Shown: positions 35,929 to 45,148 of the stretch, piece by piece
How the letters are laid out: every line of letters starts with the position of its first letter
Numbering within the stretch: the first letter of the stretch is position 1
From: Rhodobacter sp.
Lineage (GTDB): Bacteria; Pseudomonadota; Alphaproteobacteria; Rhodobacterales; Rhodobacteraceae
Reading direction: 5' to 3'
Assembly (NCBI GenBank): GCA_022824145.1
Contig: JAJEAY010000091.1
Span: forward strand, 1-51,726
DNA: 51,726 nt
The notes under the pieces: model-generated
What the model was told of the DNA's origin: nothing
Databases searched by the model: none
What the model saw: the letters and a program-made list of their open reading frames with translations, nothing else
Program-made: the position numbers and the translations under genes

Positions 35929-36110
35929 TCTTCCGCTCCGACGAGTTCCGGTCGTACAGTGTGGTCAAAGCCCTGCACCGGACCCGTTGCCGACATCTTG
36001 ACGACGCTAAGGGCGAATACCAGTGCCGCAAAACCCACTAGCGTCAGACCGACGCCGACATTGCGGGAAAGCCGCCGTCCATGAAGTTCGTGCTCAACCC
36101 GGATCGCCAT
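35925..36110 (-). CDS. small single-span membrane protein of the oxidase assembly operon
   Basis: A 61-residue protein: a charged N terminus ([17 protein letters not shown]), one membrane helix (about 18-38, VGVGLTLVGFAALVFALSVV) and a short periplasmic tail. Small proteins of this type between ctaB and ctaG are conserved in Rhodobacterales and Paracoccus oxidase operons and resemble the N-terminal stretch of Cox11 partners; the function is not established. The ATG shares a base with the ctaB stop (TGATG) and its own stop overlaps ctaG (ATGA), so all three are translated as a chain. A TTG at 36116 is less likely. Confidence 0.8.
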   Translation of the reverse strand: MAIRVEHELHGRRLSRNVGVGLTLVGFAALVFALSVVKMSATGPVQGFDHTVRPELVGAEE

Positions 36111-37048
36111 CACCAAACGCCCATGCCGAACTGGCGCAGCGTCGCCTCGACGAGCAGAGCTGCGAAATGCAGGAAGAGATAGTAAATCGAGAACCGGAAC
36201 GCCGATTTCTCAGTTCTGTAGCCGTCAGCTTCCGAATCAGCGTCGCCACGCCGCCACATTGCGACCGAATAGCGAATGAACCAGGCGTTCGTTACTGTCG
36301 CGACGGCAAGATAGACCGGACCTCCGATAGAGGTAAGGCCAAGACCTAAGGCCAGAGGCGCCAGTAGCAGGGTATAGGCCAATATGTGGAATCGGGTCGC
36401 CCGGTGGCCGTGCGTCACGGTCAGCATCGGCACCTTTGCGTTGGCGTAATCGGATTTCATGAACAGCGCCAGCGCCCAGAAATGCGGCGGTGTCCAGACA
36501 AAGATCAACGCGAACATCAGCATCGCTTCGAGGCTCACGCTTCCGGTGGCCACGGCCCACCCGATCACCGGGGGGAACGCCCCTGCGGCGCCGCCGATCA
36601 CGATGTTCTGCGGAGTGGATCGTTTCAGCCACATCGTATACGCAACGGCGTAGAAGAAGATGGTGAATGCGAGCAGCCCCGCTGCCAGCAGGTTGGCCGC
36701 GAGGGCCAGCATTGTCACCGAAATTCCCGAGAGGGCCACGCCTATCGCCAGCGCGTCCTCCCGCGCAAGCCTGCCAGCAGGAACTGGGCGACCTGCGGTG
36801 CGCGTCATGAGTGCATCGATATCCGCATCCCACCACATATTTAGCGCACCCGCCGCCCCTGCGCCGACAGCGATGAACAGAATCGAGGCAAACGCGATGA
36901 CGGGATGGACCTGAACCGGCGCTACCAGCAGTCCGGCAAGAGCGGTGAAAACCACAAGGGACATCACACGGGGCTTCAGCAAGTCGATGAAGTCACCGAA
37001 CCCTGTCTCTACCCTGTCTTCCGGCGTGATGACGGATGCGTCGCTCAT
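36110..37048 (-). CDS. ctaB: protoheme IX farnesyltransferase (heme O synthase)
   Basis: A 312-residue prenyltransferase of the UbiA superfamily that adds a farnesyl group to heme b to make heme O for the oxidase. The first prenyl-diphosphate site is intact, [19 protein letters not shown] with Asn70, Asp74 and Asp78, and the second region appears as [19 protein letters not shown]. Seven to nine membrane helices are predicted. It lies 70 bases after ctaC on the same strand and overlaps the small membrane-protein gene by one base. Confidence 0.96.
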   Translation of the reverse strand: MSDASVITPEDRVETGFGDFIDLLKPRVMSLVVFTALAGLLVAPVQVHPVIAFASILFIAVGAGAAGALNMWWDADIDALMTRTAGRPVPAGRLAREDALAIGVALSGISVTMLALAANLLAAGLLAFTIFFYAVAYTMWLKRSTPQNIVIGGAAGAFPPVIGWAVATGSVSLEAMLMFALIFVWTPPHFWALALFMKSDYANAKVPMLTVTHGHRATRFHILAYTLLLAPLALGLGLTSIGGPVYLAVATVTNAWFIRYSVAMWRRGDADSEADGYRTEKSAFRFSIYYLFLHFAALLVEATLRQFGMGVW

Positions 37049-37118
37049 TTCACTCTTTCACGAATGGCGCTTAGGCTCGGAACTGGCTGCCGATTGCGCT
37101 GGTGTCATTCACTGTCGC

Positions 37119-37988
37119 TCAGTCTGCGGATGCGATTCTGAGAGCAGGCATGCGGTCGTCGACAGCGAATTCCTGCGCCGGTCCGGCAAGCCAGGCCTCA
37201 TACTCTTCCTGCGTCACGGCCTTTACCGTGATCGGCATGTAGGAATGGTCCTTGCCGCAGAGTTCGGAACACTGTCCGAAATAAATTCCCTCGTTGCCTT
37301 CATCGACCTCAAACCAGAGCTCCGCCAACCGGCCGGGAACGGCATCCTGCTTTACGCCGAACGACGGGATGGTCCAGGCGTGAATTACGTCGGCGCCGGT
37401 GACCTGAACGACGATTGTCTTTCCCGTCGGGATCACAACAGCGGTGTCTGTCGCAAGCAGATACTCGTCAGCGTTGTAGCCAGCGGACTGCACCGCTTCA
37501 GGGCTCCCAAGCATGAAGGATTCGAACGCCAGCCCCTCTTCAGGATATTCATAACCCCAATACCACTGGTAGCCAGTTGCCTTGATGGTCAGGTCTGCCT
37601 CCGGAATCTCCTGCTGTTCGAACAGAGCAGGCAGGGAAAACGCGCCGATGAAAACCAGGATCACGACCGGGATCAAAGTCCAGGCGACCTCAAGCGGTGA
37701 ATTGTGGGTGAAACTCGCGGGCGTTGGATTGGCGCGTCGGTTATAGCGGAAGATGACGACCAGCAGAAGCAGCATAACGAACGCCGAGATCACCGAGATG
37801 ATGACGAGCAGCATTCCGTCAAGCCATTGCAGGTTGCGCGCGAGTTCGGTTACGGGAGGCTGAAAGGCCATGCCACCCGGCTCGGGCTTTCCAATGGTCT
37901 CAAGACCCTCTTGGGCTGTCGCGGAGACGCCTGCCAGTGCCATGCCAACCACAGCCAGAAGGCCGGAGAGAATCGTGTGAAGGCGCAT
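37119..37988 (-). CDS. ctaC: cytochrome c oxidase subunit II
   Basis: A 289-residue subunit carrying the binuclear CuA centre that receives electrons from cytochrome c. A signal peptide (to about residue 25, GVSATAQ) precedes two membrane helices (about 55-85 and 100-125) and the periplasmic cupredoxin domain. CuA ligands are Cys240, Cys244, His248 and Met251 in [14 protein letters not shown], with the upstream His in [11 protein letters not shown] near 205 and the aromatic electron-entry patch [10 protein letters not shown]. The ATG at 37988 has AGGAA six bases upstream; the frame extends to 38123 without support. It is the first gene of the oxidase block. Confidence 0.96.
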   Translation of the reverse strand: MRLHTILSGLLAVVGMALAGVSATAQEGLETIGKPEPGGMAFQPPVTELARNLQWLDGMLLVIISVISAFVMLLLLVVIFRYNRRANPTPASFTHNSPLEVAWTLIPVVILVFIGAFSLPALFEQQEIPEADLTIKATGYQWYWGYEYPEEGLAFESFMLGSPEAVQSAGYNADEYLLATDTAVVIPTGKTIVVQVTGADVIHAWTIPSFGVKQDAVPGRLAELWFEVDEGNEGIYFGQCSELCGKDHSYMPITVKAVTQEEYEAWLAGPAQEFAVDDRMPALRIASAD

Positions 37989-38167
37989 ATGCATTTCCTG
38001 TTCGCTTCGGCGGACCGCTCCGCCACATTCCCCGGCCCGCCTGGAAAGGGACGGACCCCATTGTTTCTTTGTGCGAGTGAAACCATATTGCGCAACGGCT
38101 CTCAAGCAAATCCTTTGCGGCATTCAGCCGCTTTTCCGGCGCTGGCCGGTTTTTGAACGAGGACAGG

Positions 38168-39604
38168 ATGACCGACGCTCCATTTCGCCCATTCGAAACC
38201 ACTCTTGACAGGGAAAACGCGCTTGCTGCCCTGCGCGACGCCGTGGCGGGAGCGGATGACGGCGAACTGTTTCTTGAGCGTCGCCGGTCGGAAACCATCG
38301 CGTATGACGACGGACGGATCAAGGCCGCCAGCTACGATGCATCCGAGGGCTTCGGACTCCGGTCGGTTCGGGGCGAGGCGTCCGCATTCGCCCATTCAAG
38401 CGAAATCTCGGAATCGGCTCTGAGAAGGGCGGTCGAAACCGCCCGGCTGGCAGTCGGCGGCGGCGGCGGCGTTTTGGACGCACCGCCGCGGGCAACCAAT
38501 GCCAAGCTGTATTCCGATGCCAGCCCGATGGATGACGCGTCGTTCCCGGTGAAGATCGAAACAATGCGCGAGATCGACGCGTTCACCCGTGATCTTGACC
38601 GGCGCGTGGTCCAGGTTTCCGCCACCGTCGCGGCATCGATGCAGGAGGTCGAGATCCTTCGGCCCGACGGCATGCTGGTGCGCGACGCGCGACCGATGGC
38701 CAGGCTTTTCGTGTCTGTGATCGTAGAGGACGGGGGACGGCGCGAATCGGGCGCCACTGGAGGCGGAGGCCGGATGGGACTTTCAGGCTTGATTGACCCC
38801 GGTTTCTGGAAAGCCACGGCACGCGAGGCCCTCAGAATAGCGCTTGTGAACCTGCGGGCGGAACCCGCTCCGGCGGGCGAGATGGACGTGGCGCTCGGGG
38901 CTGGCTGGCCTGGAATCCTGCTGCACGAGGCTGTGGGCCACGGGCTGGAAGGGGACTTCAATCGAAAGGAAACCTCAGCGTTTTCGGGACTGCTTGGGCA
39001 GCGTGTAGCGGCAAAAGGAGTTACGGTTCTTGACGACGGCACACTTCCGGAACGGCGTGGGTCGCTTTCGGTCGACGACGAAGGCACGCCTTCTGGCAGG
39101 AATGTATTGATCGAGGACGGGATCCTTGTCGGCTATATGCAGGACCGGCAGAACGCCCGGCTGATGGGAGTCGCGCCGACAGGAAACGGAAGGCGGCAAA
39201 GCTATGCCCATATCCCGATGCCGCGAATGACGAACACATACATGCTGGACGGCGATGCGGAGCCCGATGCGATGGTTGCGGACCTGCAGGACGGCATCCA
39301 TGCCGTCGGTTTCGGCGGCGGACAGGTGGACATAACCAACGGAAAGTTCGTTTTTTCCTGCACCGAAGCCTACCGGGTACGGAACGGCAAGGTCGGCGCC
39401 CCTGTAAAGGGAGCGACCCTGATCGGCGACGGACCGACGGCACTGCGGAAGATAAAGGCGATCGGGAATGACATGGCGCTCGACCCCGGCATCGGCAACT
39501 GCGGAAAGGCCGGTCAATGGGTTCCGGTCTGCGTGGGACAGCCTACCCTGCTCATGGGCGGTCTGACTGTGGGCGGATCAGAGGACGCCAGCCGCGGCGG
39601 CTGA
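38168..39604 (+). CDS. tldD: metalloprotease TldD
   Basis: A 478-residue subunit of the TldD-TldE protease, which trims unfolded peptides and matures some ribosomal peptides such as microcin B17 and regulates CcdA turnover. The zinc site is HEAVGH with His253, Glu254 and His258, followed by GLEGDFNRKETSAFSG; the third ligand, a Cys in the later FSCTEAY region, is also present. GAGG is five bases before the ATG. It is divergent from ctaC with about 180 bases between starts. The partner gene tldE/pmbA is not in the window; this separation is usual. Confidence 0.95.
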   Translation: MTDAPFRPFETTLDRENALAALRDAVAGADDGELFLERRRSETIAYDDGRIKAASYDASEGFGLRSVRGEASAFAHSSEISESALRRAVETARLAVGGGGGVLDAPPRATNAKLYSDASPMDDASFPVKIETMREIDAFTRDLDRRVVQVSATVAASMQEVEILRPDGMLVRDARPMARLFVSVIVEDGGRRESGATGGGGRMGLSGLIDPGFWKATAREALRIALVNLRAEPAPAGEMDVALGAGWPGILLHEAVGHGLEGDFNRKETSAFSGLLGQRVAAKGVTVLDDGTLPERRGSLSVDDEGTPSGRNVLIEDGILVGYMQDRQNARLMGVAPTGNGRRQSYAHIPMPRMTNTYMLDGDAEPDAMVADLQDGIHAVGFGGGQVDITNGKFVFSCTEAYRVRNGKVGAPVKGATLIGDGPTALRKIKAIGNDMALDPGIGNCGKAGQWVPVCVGQPTLLMGGLTVGGSEDASRGG

Positions 39605-39624
39605 ATCGGACACCGAAAGGCCTA

Positions 39625-39654
39625 CCATTCAGGCGGGTGCCATTCAGGCGGGTG
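39625..39654. repeat. two tandem copies of a 15-bp unit
   Basis: CCATTCAGGCGGGTG occurs twice, head to tail and without mismatch, 20 bases after the tldD stop codon. It lies in the 275-base gap between the convergent tldD and TetR genes, where no gene is visible. It may be simple slippage. Confidence 0.7.
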
Positions 39655-39878
39655 AACTGGGCCGAACCGTCGCCGCGGCTGCGGGACGCCGGATCCCATC
39701 TGCCAACTGGCGGACCAAATCCGATGCTTGAACGCATCCCGCCTTTGAAGCTGTCAGGGGTCAGAAATCGATGTTGACACCGAAGATACCCAAACGGCAT
39801 CTCAGCCGGGTCTCGGTGCACATCCTCTCCGGAATCCGCAGCCGCGATCAGGTCGCGGGGCATAACCAGCCCGGGAAA

Positions 39879-40532
39879 TCACTGATCCCGAGCGCCTGCC
39901 GATCTCTGGATGTCAGCCACAAGCAGTCCATTCAGAACCAAGTCGGCAATCTCGGAGGCGATATACTCCGCACCCAACGTGTCCGTGCCATCAAGCTCCA
40001 GGAAGAACCGGACCTGTTTGCCCATGACAGCATAGTATTCGGTCATGGCCCATATATGAAATAGCAGGAGAATCGGTTCGACCGGACGAATAAGCCCTTC
40101 GACGACCCAGCTCTCGATCAGTGAAGAGGAGCGCCGGACATCCTCGCGTGATCGCAGCCAGTGGTCCTGCAGCATTCCGGCGTCGCGCATGACCTCGTTT
40201 GCGAACAGTTTCACCTTGTCGGGATGATCGAGCGAAAAGCGGACCTTTCGCAGAATATAGTCTCTCAGGACGGTTTCGGGATCGCGATTGGCGGCGCTCC
40301 CGTCAAAGAGGTCGGCCCAGATCCCGATGATCCGCTCTATGACATCCTGATACAGTTCTTCCTTGCCGCTGATATGATAGTGCAGCTTGGTCTTGGTCAA
40401 TCCCGCGCGGTCGGCGATGGCCTGTGTTGTCGTACCGCGCAGACCGTGCTCGGCGAACTCCGCGATGGCGGCCTCATTGATCTTTTCGTAAAGCGCCTCG
40501 CGCTTCCGGGCAAAGTCGGTGCGCGAATTCAT
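39879..40532 (-). CDS. TetR-family regulator with YcdC/RutR-type C terminus
   Basis: A 217-residue repressor. The helix-turn-helix is at about 30-55 (GTTTQAIADRAGLTKTKLHYH), and the ligand domain (about 80-205) has FANEVMRDAGML, a W-V-V-E-G-x-I-x-P segment and LLFHIWAMTEYYAVMGKQ, as in RutR/YcdC proteins whose known ligands are pyrimidines. The ATG at 40532 overlaps the RidA stop as ATGA and is preferred to a GTG at 40547. It is the last gene of the ten-gene operon and probably represses it from the upstream promoter near 50.0 kb. A pyrimidine-like inducer fits the amidohydrolase but is inference. Confidence 0.88.
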   Translation of the reverse strand: MNSRTDFARKREALYEKINEAAIAEFAEHGLRGTTTQAIADRAGLTKTKLHYHISGKEELYQDVIERIIGIWADLFDGSAANRDPETVLRDYILRKVRFSLDHPDKVKLFANEVMRDAGMLQDHWLRSREDVRRSSSLIESWVVEGLIRPVEPILLLFHIWAMTEYYAVMGKQVRFFLELDGTDTLGAEYIASEIADLVLNGLLVADIQRSAGARDQ

Positions 40533-40975
40533 CGCTTGACCGGGCACCAGGCTGTTGCCTCGACCTCGACCAGAATGTCGTCGGAAGGCATCATGGCCGA
40601 GACCTCAACCACGGTGGAGACCGGTGGTTTGTCCGGAAAGAACAGTTTCCTTACTTGGTTGAAGCGTGGAAAGTCCGAGAGATTCCGAAAATACTGCACA
40701 AGTTTGAAAACGTCTTCCATTCCGCCGCCGGCCTCTTCCATCGTCATTCTGATCCGGTCAAAGACAAACCATGTCTGGGACAGAATCGGGCCGTCCTTTG
40801 CATCGACCGAGAATTCCCCGGTCTGCCCAATGGTCGGTCCAACGCCTTCGGGCAAATCGCTGAATCCGCTGACTATCGTGCCTGTAGTCGGATCGGCCGC
40901 GACCACACCGGACAGGAATATGAAATCTCCGCGCCGTTTCCAGGCTGAATAGCGTGCAAGTGGGGTTGCTGTCAT
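40529..40975 (-). CDS. RidA-family protein lacking the catalytic Arg
   Basis: A 148-residue member of the RidA/YjgF/UK114 family, trimeric proteins of which RidA hydrolyses reactive enamines and imines to 2-oxo acids. Family features are FIFLSGVVAADP near 18-29, MTMEEAGGGMEDVFKLVQYF near 77-96 and PPVSTVVEVSAMM near 114-126. In the last block active RidA proteins read P-A-R-S/T-x-V-E-V; here Ser replaces that Arg, so it belongs to a non-canonical Rid branch whose activity may differ. Its stop overlaps the TetR gene. In this operon it may process the product of the FAD oxidase or amidohydrolase. Confidence 0.85.
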   Translation of the reverse strand: MTATPLARYSAWKRRGDFIFLSGVVAADPTTGTIVSGFSDLPEGVGPTIGQTGEFSVDAKDGPILSQTWFVFDRIRMTMEEAGGGMEDVFKLVQYFRNLSDFPRFNQVRKLFFPDKPPVSTVVEVSAMMPSDDILVEVEATAWCPVKR

Positions 40976-40977
40976 GG

Positions 40978-41577
40978 TTACACCGGAATTCGCTGCAAGG
41001 TTCTTTCGACGCGGGCCAGAAAGCCGGTACGGCTTCTTTCGCTCGAGTTGTTCATATCATGAAGCTGGCGCCATATCACCCGGCAACCGGGCGAAAACAG
41101 CGGACGCAGCCCCTTGGTCCACAGGCTGCGGCCGGGATCCCGAATAACACGAAGCCACCACCAGGGCGAACCGGATGTGGTGATCCCGACAAAGAGCCGG
41201 ATGTGCCCGAGCTTTCCCTTTGGAGGCTTCAGCCGGGATTCCGCCACTTCAAACGCGACACCGGGAAGCCAAACCCTTTCGAGCCAGCCTTTCAGCATCG
41301 CAGGCGGACCATAGAACCAGGTCGGGTAGATCACCACGAGTCCCTCAGCCCATTTCAGATCGTCAATATGTCCGGGATGGCGGTCGATCACCGCATGGGT
41401 CCGCAGCAGGTAATCGTGCCATTCCCGCGTGCTCAGAACCGGATCGAATCCCTCCCGGTACAGATCGCGAACCCGAACGTCGTGGCCTGCCGCACGCAGG
41501 GTGCGGCAGGCCGTCTCAAACAGGGCGGCGCCAAAACTCTCACTGCTCGGGTGGCAGAAGACCACAAGTAGTCGCAC
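40978..41577 (-). CDS. NAD(P)H-dependent flavodoxin-like oxidoreductase
   Basis: A 199-residue protein of the flavodoxin-like quinone reductase group (NQO1, KefF and MdaB-like). The opening MRLLVVFCHPSSESFGAAL is the FMN/FAD phosphate-binding start, RVRDLYREGFDP follows near 36-47, and VVIYPTWFYGPPAMLKGWLE near 82-101 is the signature segment. It would reduce quinones or nitro/azo groups by two-electron transfer, or supply reduced flavin. The start is GTG. It lies 12 bases after the binding-protein gene and two bases before the RidA gene. Its substrate in this pathway is unknown. Confidence 0.88.
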   Translation of the reverse strand: MRLLVVFCHPSSESFGAALFETACRTLRAAGHDVRVRDLYREGFDPVLSTREWHDYLLRTHAVIDRHPGHIDDLKWAEGLVVIYPTWFYGPPAMLKGWLERVWLPGVAFEVAESRLKPPKGKLGHIRLFVGITTSGSPWWWLRVIRDPGRSLWTKGLRPLFSPGCRVIWRQLHDMNNSSERSRTGFLARVERTLQRIPV

Positions 41578-41589
41578 GGCCCCCTGTTC

Positions 41590-42579
41590 CTATGGCTTGA
41601 GGTCCATGCCGACCATTTTGTTCACAAAACGGTCGGTGGCGACCTTTGCGACGTCGACCGAGCCGACTTCGATGATTCCGGCCTCCACGGCAAGATCATG
41701 GAACGCCTCGACCCGCTGCATGTCAATCGCTCCGATTCCTGCTTCCAGCTGGTAACCGCTGTCGATGATTCCCAGTACCTTCATCTGCTCGACCTCTCCG
41801 GCAAGCTTTTCAGGCGTTTGGTCAGGATTGGATTCCATGATCGCGGCGTTGCCAGCGGAATTGTCGCCGTACAGGTAGTTGTACCAGCCAACGGTCGACG
41901 CATCGATGAAGCGCTGCACAAGGTCAGGGCTGTTCTCGACAAGGTCGGTTCGGGTTTCGATGGTGGTCGAATAGGTGTTCCAGCCATAATCCGCGAGAAC
42001 ATAGGTTTCCACTTCAGCCCCTGCAGCCGCAGCGTGAAGAGGCTCGGAGGTCGCGTAGCCCTGCTGCACCATCTTCTTGTCATTCAGGAATTCAGCAAGG
42101 TTGTAGCCATAGGGGCGCAGGCTCTCGTCCCTGAAGCCGTGCTCAGCCGTCATCCACTGCCAAAAGCTGAACTGGCCGTCCTTTGAGATCAGTATCTTCG
42201 GCGCGTTCGCCAAGTCTTCCCAGCCACCGTACTGGTCTTTGTGAGCGATCAGCACCTGGGGATCCTTCTCGAAATAGGAGGCCACGACAATCGTTGGAAT
42301 GCCGTTGCGGACGCTGTCGATCGACAGGAGCAGATTGCCTGTCATCAGGAAGTCGATCTTGCCTGCGGCCAGCAGCGGACGGTTGTTCAGCTGCGGGCCG
42401 CCCATCTGGATTTCCACGTCAAGCCCGTAACTTTCGTAGGTGCCGTCAGCCAGTGCCTGGTAGAAACCGCCATGGCCGCCCTGGGCAAGCCAGTTGGTCG
42501 CGAAGACGACCTTGTCAGCGGCCGAGGCAACTCCTGCGATCAGAATTGCCGACAGTGCGGCGAGGAATCTTTTCATCAT
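41590..42579 (-). CDS. ABC transporter binding protein, NMT1/ThiY-like
   Basis: A 329-residue periplasmic receptor with a signal peptide cleaved near 20 (IAGVASA). The mature start VVFATNWLAQGGHGGFYQAL then GTYESYGLDVEIQMGGPQLN is characteristic of the NMT1/THI5-like group that includes ThiY, which binds formylaminopyrimidine, and pyrimidine or riboflavin receptors. It pairs with the permease and ATPase encoded upstream in the same operon, with the FAD oxidase and amidohydrolase genes lying between. A heterocyclic nitrogen compound is a reasonable ligand, but this rests on family resemblance. Confidence 0.88.
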   Translation of the reverse strand: MMKRFLAALSAILIAGVASAADKVVFATNWLAQGGHGGFYQALADGTYESYGLDVEIQMGGPQLNNRPLLAAGKIDFLMTGNLLLSIDSVRNGIPTIVVASYFEKDPQVLIAHKDQYGGWEDLANAPKILISKDGQFSFWQWMTAEHGFRDESLRPYGYNLAEFLNDKKMVQQGYATSEPLHAAAAGAEVETYVLADYGWNTYSTTIETRTDLVENSPDLVQRFIDASTVGWYNYLYGDNSAGNAAIMESNPDQTPEKLAGEVEQMKVLGIIDSGYQLEAGIGAIDMQRVEAFHDLAVEAGIIEVGSVDVAKVATDRFVNKMVGMDLKP

Positions 42580-42611
42580 GGTTCTCTTCTCCTTCTGTGT
42601 TACGGTTTGGA

Positions 42612-43979
42612 TTACGCCCGTGCCATTCCGGGCAGCCAGCCCCGGGTTTTTCCCGGGTTCATCAGGCCATGTGGATCGGCTTCTTTCTTGAATTCGATCT
42701 GGGCTGCGTCGATCTCTTTCATGCCTCCGTCCTCAATCGTGATGGCGTGCGGATCGAAAATCGTGCAGCCATCGGTTTCTTCCATTTCCTTAATGATCTC
42801 GTAGGTTCTTTCCCGGCCCCGCCAGCTCACGAGCGGAAGGGCAAATACCTGAACCTCGCCGTCCATGCGCGCCATTTCGTGATGGAAATACAGCTCTTCG
42901 CCATAGCGTTCCTGCTGGCGCGCGACGAGGCTAGGGTCGAACGGACGCGGGTAGGCAACCTGCAGGTAGGACCATGCGCCCGGCTCCAGCTTCAGCGCCT
43001 GCAGCGTTGTATGGTTCCAGCCGCATTCCCAGGCCGGAGGCAGGTTCGCGGCTTCCACTTCCCGATGGGATCCTGCGAGGCTGACCGTTCCTCCCAAGTC
43101 CGCAACGCGGGCCCGGAAGCCAGCCATCGCGTCTGGCGCAACCATTGAGAAGACGGCGTCCCTGTCAACCGGGAAATACTCGGTGAGACGGCGGTAGAAA
43201 CGGGCGAACCGGCGGTCGACCACCGTAATCAGATAGGCGTCGGTGCCTGACGCCTGGGCCTGAATGGCGAACTCAAGAGCCGTAGGATAGCCATCGAAGA
43301 GCGCGATCGAATGAATCCAGTCGGTTGCGGGAGCAAGAGCGTAGTCCATCGCGGTGATGATGCCGTTCGTACCGTAGGCGTGCTGGGCCTTGAGGATATC
43401 TCGTCCGTGGAGTTCGATGACCCTAGGTTCTTCTTCAACTGTCACGACGCGCAGATAGGTGATGTTCTGCCCGTCACGCAGCATTCCGTGGCGCAGCGAG
43501 CCGATGCCGCCAGAGCCGCCGGCAACGAACCCTCCCATCGTGGCGATCCTTTTCGTGGATGGAAACATGGACAGCATCTGCCCGGTTTCGGCCACGGCGT
43601 TCTCGACCTGCCCGATACGCGCTCCGGCTTCGCAGACAACCCGACCTTCGGCAATCTCGCGTATGGCTGACAGACCGGTGATCTCGAGGATCACGCCGCC
43701 CTCGACCGGAACGCACTGCCCGTAATTCCCGGTTCCACCGCCCCGGATGGTCAATGCGATGCGGTGACGGGCCGCTGCTCCGGCGACGGTCTTCACTTCC
43801 TCCTCGTTCCGGGGACGCACCAGCAGCTGGCCGGAGCAGTGGTCAAGCCACTCTTTCAGAATTGGTGAATACCAGTAGTAGTCGCGCGATTTCGCCTGCA
43901 CCAGCTTTTCCTCGTCAATGCAGCGGACGTTCCCGATATCAGCGCGGAAGGCTGCAAGCTGTTCAGCCGTCGCAGTCAT
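42612..43979 (-). CDS. FAD-linked oxidase (GlcD / VAO-type)
   Basis: A 455-residue flavoprotein of the PCMH/VAO superfamily. The FAD-binding domain (about 35-215) includes LLVRPRNEEEVKTVAGAAAR, IRGGGTGNYGQCVPVEGGVI and ATMGGFVAGGSGGIGSLRHG; the C-terminal half is the substrate-binding FAD-oxidase domain ending LMNPGKTRGW. Family members dehydrogenate 2-hydroxy acids, alcohols or amines. Nothing marks a covalent flavin with certainty. Its ATG overlaps the stop of the amidohydrolase gene as ATGA. In the operon it may oxidise the hydroxy or amino acid released by the hydrolases, giving an oxo acid for the E1-like enzyme. Confidence 0.9.
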   Translation of the reverse strand: MTATAEQLAAFRADIGNVRCIDEEKLVQAKSRDYYWYSPILKEWLDHCSGQLLVRPRNEEEVKTVAGAAARHRIALTIRGGGTGNYGQCVPVEGGVILEITGLSAIREIAEGRVVCEAGARIGQVENAVAETGQMLSMFPSTKRIATMGGFVAGGSGGIGSLRHGMLRDGQNITYLRVVTVEEEPRVIELHGRDILKAQHAYGTNGIITAMDYALAPATDWIHSIALFDGYPTALEFAIQAQASGTDAYLITVVDRRFARFYRRLTEYFPVDRDAVFSMVAPDAMAGFRARVADLGGTVSLAGSHREVEAANLPPAWECGWNHTTLQALKLEPGAWSYLQVAYPRPFDPSLVARQQERYGEELYFHHEMARMDGEVQVFALPLVSWRGRERTYEIIKEMEETDGCTIFDPHAITIEDGGMKEIDAAQIEFKKEADPHGLMNPGKTRGWLPGMARA

Positions 43980-45148
43980 GCCGCCCGCCTTTCTTCTTGC
44001 CCGACCCGACCCATCCGGACTATCTGGCGGCGGGCACGGGGGCTTCGCAGCGCTTCGTTCCAGTCGCGGCCTTCAATCAGCATGAAATTCGCGGGAGTTC
44101 CGACAGCGAGTTCCGGCGGTTCCAGGCCCATTGACCTGGCAGGACCGGCAGTAATCGAGTCCAGCCAGCCCTCCGGGTCGAGCTGCGCCGACAGCGATGC
44201 CATCCGGAGAACCTCTACGGAGTCATAGCTGCCGAAAGGATAGAACGGGTCTGCCACATTATCAGATCCGAACAGTACGGACACGCCGGCGGCACGCAGC
44301 TCGTGCACCGGTGCGAGGCCGCGCATCCTCGGTGTCCGGTCACCGGAACTGTCCTGAAGCCAGAGATTGGCGGTCGGAAGCACGGTCAGTGCGACACCGG
44401 CTTCGGCAGCGGCGTCGATCGTACGGGCGACTTCCGTCTCCGGGCGGGTCGACAGCGAGCAGGCATGGCCGCAGAGAACCCGCCCCCGGAATCCGTGCCG
44501 TGCTGTAAGGGTCACGATACGGTCGAATCCGTTCGCATCCGCTTCCAACCCCTCATCGACGTGAAAGTCCAGTCGGAGAGAGTGCCTGTCAGCCAACGCG
44601 AATACCCGAGCCAGCCGCTCGTCGATTCGGGAATTGCGGTACACGAAACAGCCCAGAACCTCGCCGTCCTTGGCCACCCTATCGGCGATGCACGGCCCGT
44701 AGTCCGGATCGCCAAGCAGATCAAGCGATGTCAGCGAAGCCCTCTGCACATGGAGGCGGCCGCGCCACCCCTGCGCCATCTCACCCAAGATGTGCCAGGC
44801 GAGCGGCGCCTGAGGTTCATTCCAGTCCACATGGCTGCGCAGCGCGGTCATTCCGTTCTCCGAGGCCTCATCCAGCGCACGGCCGATGCGGGAGCGCAGA
44901 TCGTCCTCGCTCCAGTTCGCAATATCTTCCTGCATCGCTTCGATCGCGCCGAAGAGACCCGGTTTCGTCGACCTGCAGCGCCTGGCTGTAAATGTCTTGT
45001 CGAGATGCACGTGCGGATCCACGGGCAGTGGCATGGCCACCTCGCGAGCGGACTCCGACAGCGGTTCGATCGCGGCGATTCGCTCGCCGCGCAGGGTGAG
45101 AGCGACGGTACTCCCGTTCAGCAGAACATGGCTGAACTCAGTGTTCAC
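43976..45148 (-). CDS. amidohydrolase of the cytosine deaminase type
   Basis: A 390-residue metal-dependent hydrolase of the CodA-like group. Metal and catalytic residues are in place: DPHVHLDKTF near 44-53, the barrel His in LDFHVDEGLEA near 198-208 with the catalytic Glu, GHACSL near 228-233 and the Asp in FGSDNVADPFYPFGSYD near 287-303. Such enzymes deaminate or open cytosine, isocytosine, creatinine or related imino rings. The GTG at 45148 begins just inside the end of the permease gene (11-base overlap); a TTG at 45178 is the alternative. With the creatininase-family gene it makes a nitrogen-ring substrate likely. Confidence 0.88.
   Translation of the reverse strand: MNTEFSHVLLNGSTVALTLRGERIAAIEPLSESAREVAMPLPVDPHVHLDKTFTARRCRSTKPGLFGAIEAMQEDIANWSEDDLRSRIGRALDEASENGMTALRSHVDWNEPQAPLAWHILGEMAQGWRGRLHVQRASLTSLDLLGDPDYGPCIADRVAKDGEVLGCFVYRNSRIDERLARVFALADRHSLRLDFHVDEGLEADANGFDRIVTLTARHGFRGRVLCGHACSLSTRPETEVARTIDAAAEAGVALTVLPTANLWLQDSSGDRTPRMRGLAPVHELRAAGVSVLFGSDNVADPFYPFGSYDSVEVLRMASLSAQLDPEGWLDSITAGPARSMGLEPPELAVGTPANFMLIEGRDWNEALRSPRARRQIVRMGRVGQEERRAA

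Noticed and set aside
35101-36084. A 327-codon plus-strand frame across coxC and ctaG
   Set aside because: It is antisense to two unmistakable oxidase genes and its composition follows from their codon bias.
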